This document shows, piece after piece, positions 63,075 to 64,000 of a stretch of 64,000 nucleotides of DNA (position 1 is its first letter; every line of letters begins with the position of its first letter). The translations under genes were made by a program, and so were the position numbers. This DNA comes from Astropecten irregularis. Taxonomy: Eukaryota; Echinodermata; Asteroidea; Paxillosida; Astropectinidae. The notes under the pieces are model-generated. The model had not been told where the DNA came from, made no database searches, and saw nothing but the letters and a program-made list of their open reading frames with translations. The DNA is taken from assembly GCA_963971285.1 (NCBI GenBank), contig OZ020251.1:9362001-9426000 (forward strand), written 5' to 3'.

Positions 63075-64000
63075 TGTGTATCATTATATATGACAGCCCG
63101 CGGTCAAATCCTATATTTTGAACACGATCTTTGAAATCTGGCTGCTCATTTCTGGGGCAGACTGAGGAAAAAAAAAAATTACACGTGTCTTTTTATTTTC
63201 AGTCTAGATCATAGATCTGAATTTTTGAACCTGAAGTCGCCCTGCATAGCGAAATCTGTAATGATATATAAATCATGTTATGACGATCTACAATGTATGT
63301 GTATTATTATATGGCAGCGCGCTGTCAAATCCAATATTTGAAAACGATCTTCGAAATCTGGCTGGTCATTTCTTGGGCAGACTGAGGAAAAACAAAATTA
63401 CACGTGTCTTTCTATTTTCAGTCTAGAACATAGATCTGAATTTTTGAACCTGAAGTCGCCCTGCATAGTGAAATCTGTAATGATTTATAAATCATGTTAT
63501 GACGTTCTACACTGTATGTGTATTATTATATGGCAGCGCGCTGTCAAATCCAATATTTGAAAACGATCTTTGAAATCTGGCTGGTCATTTCTGGGGCAGA
63601 CTGAGGAAAACAAAATTACACGTGTCTTTTTATTTTCAGTCTAGATCATAGATCTGAAATTTTGAACCTTAAGTCGCCCTGCATAGCGAAAACTTTAATG
63701 ATTTATAAATCATGTTATGACGTTCTACACTGTATGTGTATTATTGTATGGCAGCGCGCTGACAACTCCAATATTTGAAACTATCTTGGAAATCTGGCTG
63801 CTCATTTCTGGGGCAGACTGAGGAAAAACAAAATTGCACTTGTCTTTTTATTTTCAGTCTAGATCATAGATCTGAATTTTTGAACCTGAAGTCGGCCTGC
63901 ATAGCTAAATCTGTAATGATATATGAATTATGTTATGACGTTCTACACTGTATGTTTATTATTATATGGCAGCGCGCTGTCAAATCCAATATTTGAAAAC

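Larger units (their letters stand above)
1..64000 (+). repeat. Satellite DNA array, ~218 bp monomers with interspersed 533 bp inserts
   Basis: The whole window is head-to-tail copies of one monomer, all in the same orientation, interrupted 26 times by one other sequence. Subtracting the inserts leaves about 50 kb, or roughly 230 monomers. Monomers come in 219, 218 and 212 bp forms that differ at the end of the unit (GAAAACGATC, GAAACTATC/GAAACTGTC, GAACACGATC). Variants recur in blocks, giving higher-order repeats of 650, 872-873, 1,643, 2,072, 2,295, 2,403, 4,996 and 7,778 bp. That pattern is typical of eukaryotic centromeric or pericentromeric satellite shaped by unequal exchange and gene conversion. 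No gene is recognisable. The chromosomal location is inference; the tandem structure is directly visible. Confidence 0.97.
39760..64000 (+). repeat. Homogeneous 1,643 bp HOR domain with length variants
   Basis: Insert starts are spaced 1643, 1642, 1425, 1643, 1643, 1643, 2079, 1643, 1643, 1862, 1206, 1424, 1643 and 1643 bp. The 1,643 bp unit is insert 533 + split B monomer (191 + 51) + monomers of 219, 218, 219 and 212 bp. Nearly all deviations are whole monomers: -218 (1,425), -437 (1,206), +219 (1,862) and +436 (2,079), as unequal exchange at monomer register predicts. The 1,642 unit has a 1 bp T-run deletion near 42,490. Confidence 0.92.
51039..64000 (+). repeat. 7,778 bp large-scale repeat
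   Basis: 51,039-56,222 recurs at 58,817-64,000. Base 51,038 (G) versus 58,816 (A) is the last mismatch of the unrelated left flank. Shared private features at exact offset are the 8-A run in inserts 20/25, GACTGGGGAAAAC (54,395/62,173), an 11-A run (55,390/63,168) and TTTCTATTTTC. One visible difference is GGAAATATGG (52,506) versus GGAAATCTGG. The second copy runs off the window end. Confidence 0.9.

Noticed and set aside
4097..63996. Arrays of 69-99 codon plus-strand open frames as a tandem small-protein gene family
   Set aside because: They repeat with the monomer and open at TTG or GTG in most cases. There are no consistent ribosome-binding or Kozak signals, and the 218 bp units change phase. 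Differences among copies include amino-acid changes as freely as silent ones by eye. Satellite homogenisation explains their openness.
1..64000. CRISPR array
   Set aside because: Repeat units are about 218 bp with no unique spacers, and no cas genes are present.
1..64000. CENP-B box
   Set aside because: Looked for TTCG-N4-A-N2-CGGG on both strands of the monomer and insert. The closest insert match, near TTCGCACTAACGTCCC, lacks the CGGG end.
1..64000. rRNA or tRNA genes or telomere repeats
   Set aside because: No conserved rRNA core, cloverleaf or short G-rich telomeric repeat was seen on reading either strand.

Overview
This 64 kb window is wall-to-wall tandem satellite DNA from a eukaryotic genome, probably centromeric or other heterochromatin. 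I recognise no protein-coding gene, rRNA, tRNA, CRISPR array, telomere repeat or known transposon family. The species cannot be read from the sequence. Arithmetic on the coordinates gives roughly 230 copies of an AT-rich monomer (79 G+C in a 219-base consensus counted by hand). All copies run in the same orientation. Lengths are 219 bp (junction ...TTTGAAAACGATC), 218 bp (...TTTGAAACTATC or TTTGAAACTGTC) and 212 bp (...TATTTTGAACACGATC). Monomer coordinates quoted below count from the G of GATCTTTG.

A second component is a unique-sequence insert of 533 bp (534 bp in two copies). It occurs 25 times in full and once truncated. It always sits inside a diverged 'B' monomer, cutting it at about consensus base 172-190 into a 191 bp left arm and a 51 bp right arm. 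The two arms repeat about 16-20 bp of the same monomer segment, as expected for an old insertion with a target-site duplication that was later amplified with the satellite. Positions 40-64 kb are mostly built from a 1,643 bp unit: insert 533 + split monomer 242 + monomers of 219, 218, 219 and 212 bp.

Layout: 1-2,520 is the most diverged monomer block. 2,521-8,320 holds inserts 1-4 and a 2,295 bp tandem duplication. 7,977-20,172 is an insert-free run of about 56 monomers with an 11-monomer (2,403 bp) higher-order repeat and several 4-monomer (872-873 bp) repeats. 20,177-20,473 is a truncated insert joined to a monomer through 4 bp of microhomology. 22,056-31,255 is a 4,996 bp tandem duplication. 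31-40 kb has nested 650, 1,643 and 2,072 bp repeats, and also contains some of the B/A hybrid monomers. From 39.8 kb to the end a homogeneous 1,643 bp family dominates, with length variants that add or remove whole monomers. About 5.2 kb at 51.04-56.2 kb recurs 7,778 bp downstream up to the window end.

The monomer is rich in short dyad symmetries: ACACGTGT (a CACGTG E-box), AGATC-ATA-GATCT, a perfect 16 bp palindrome ATGATTTATAAATCAT, CAGCGCGCTG and CAAAT-N5-ATTTG. It lacks a CENP-B box that I can find. Two different recombination junctions fall in or beside the 16 bp palindrome. Open frames that recur in monomers and inserts look like by-products of homogenised repeats and are not called as genes.
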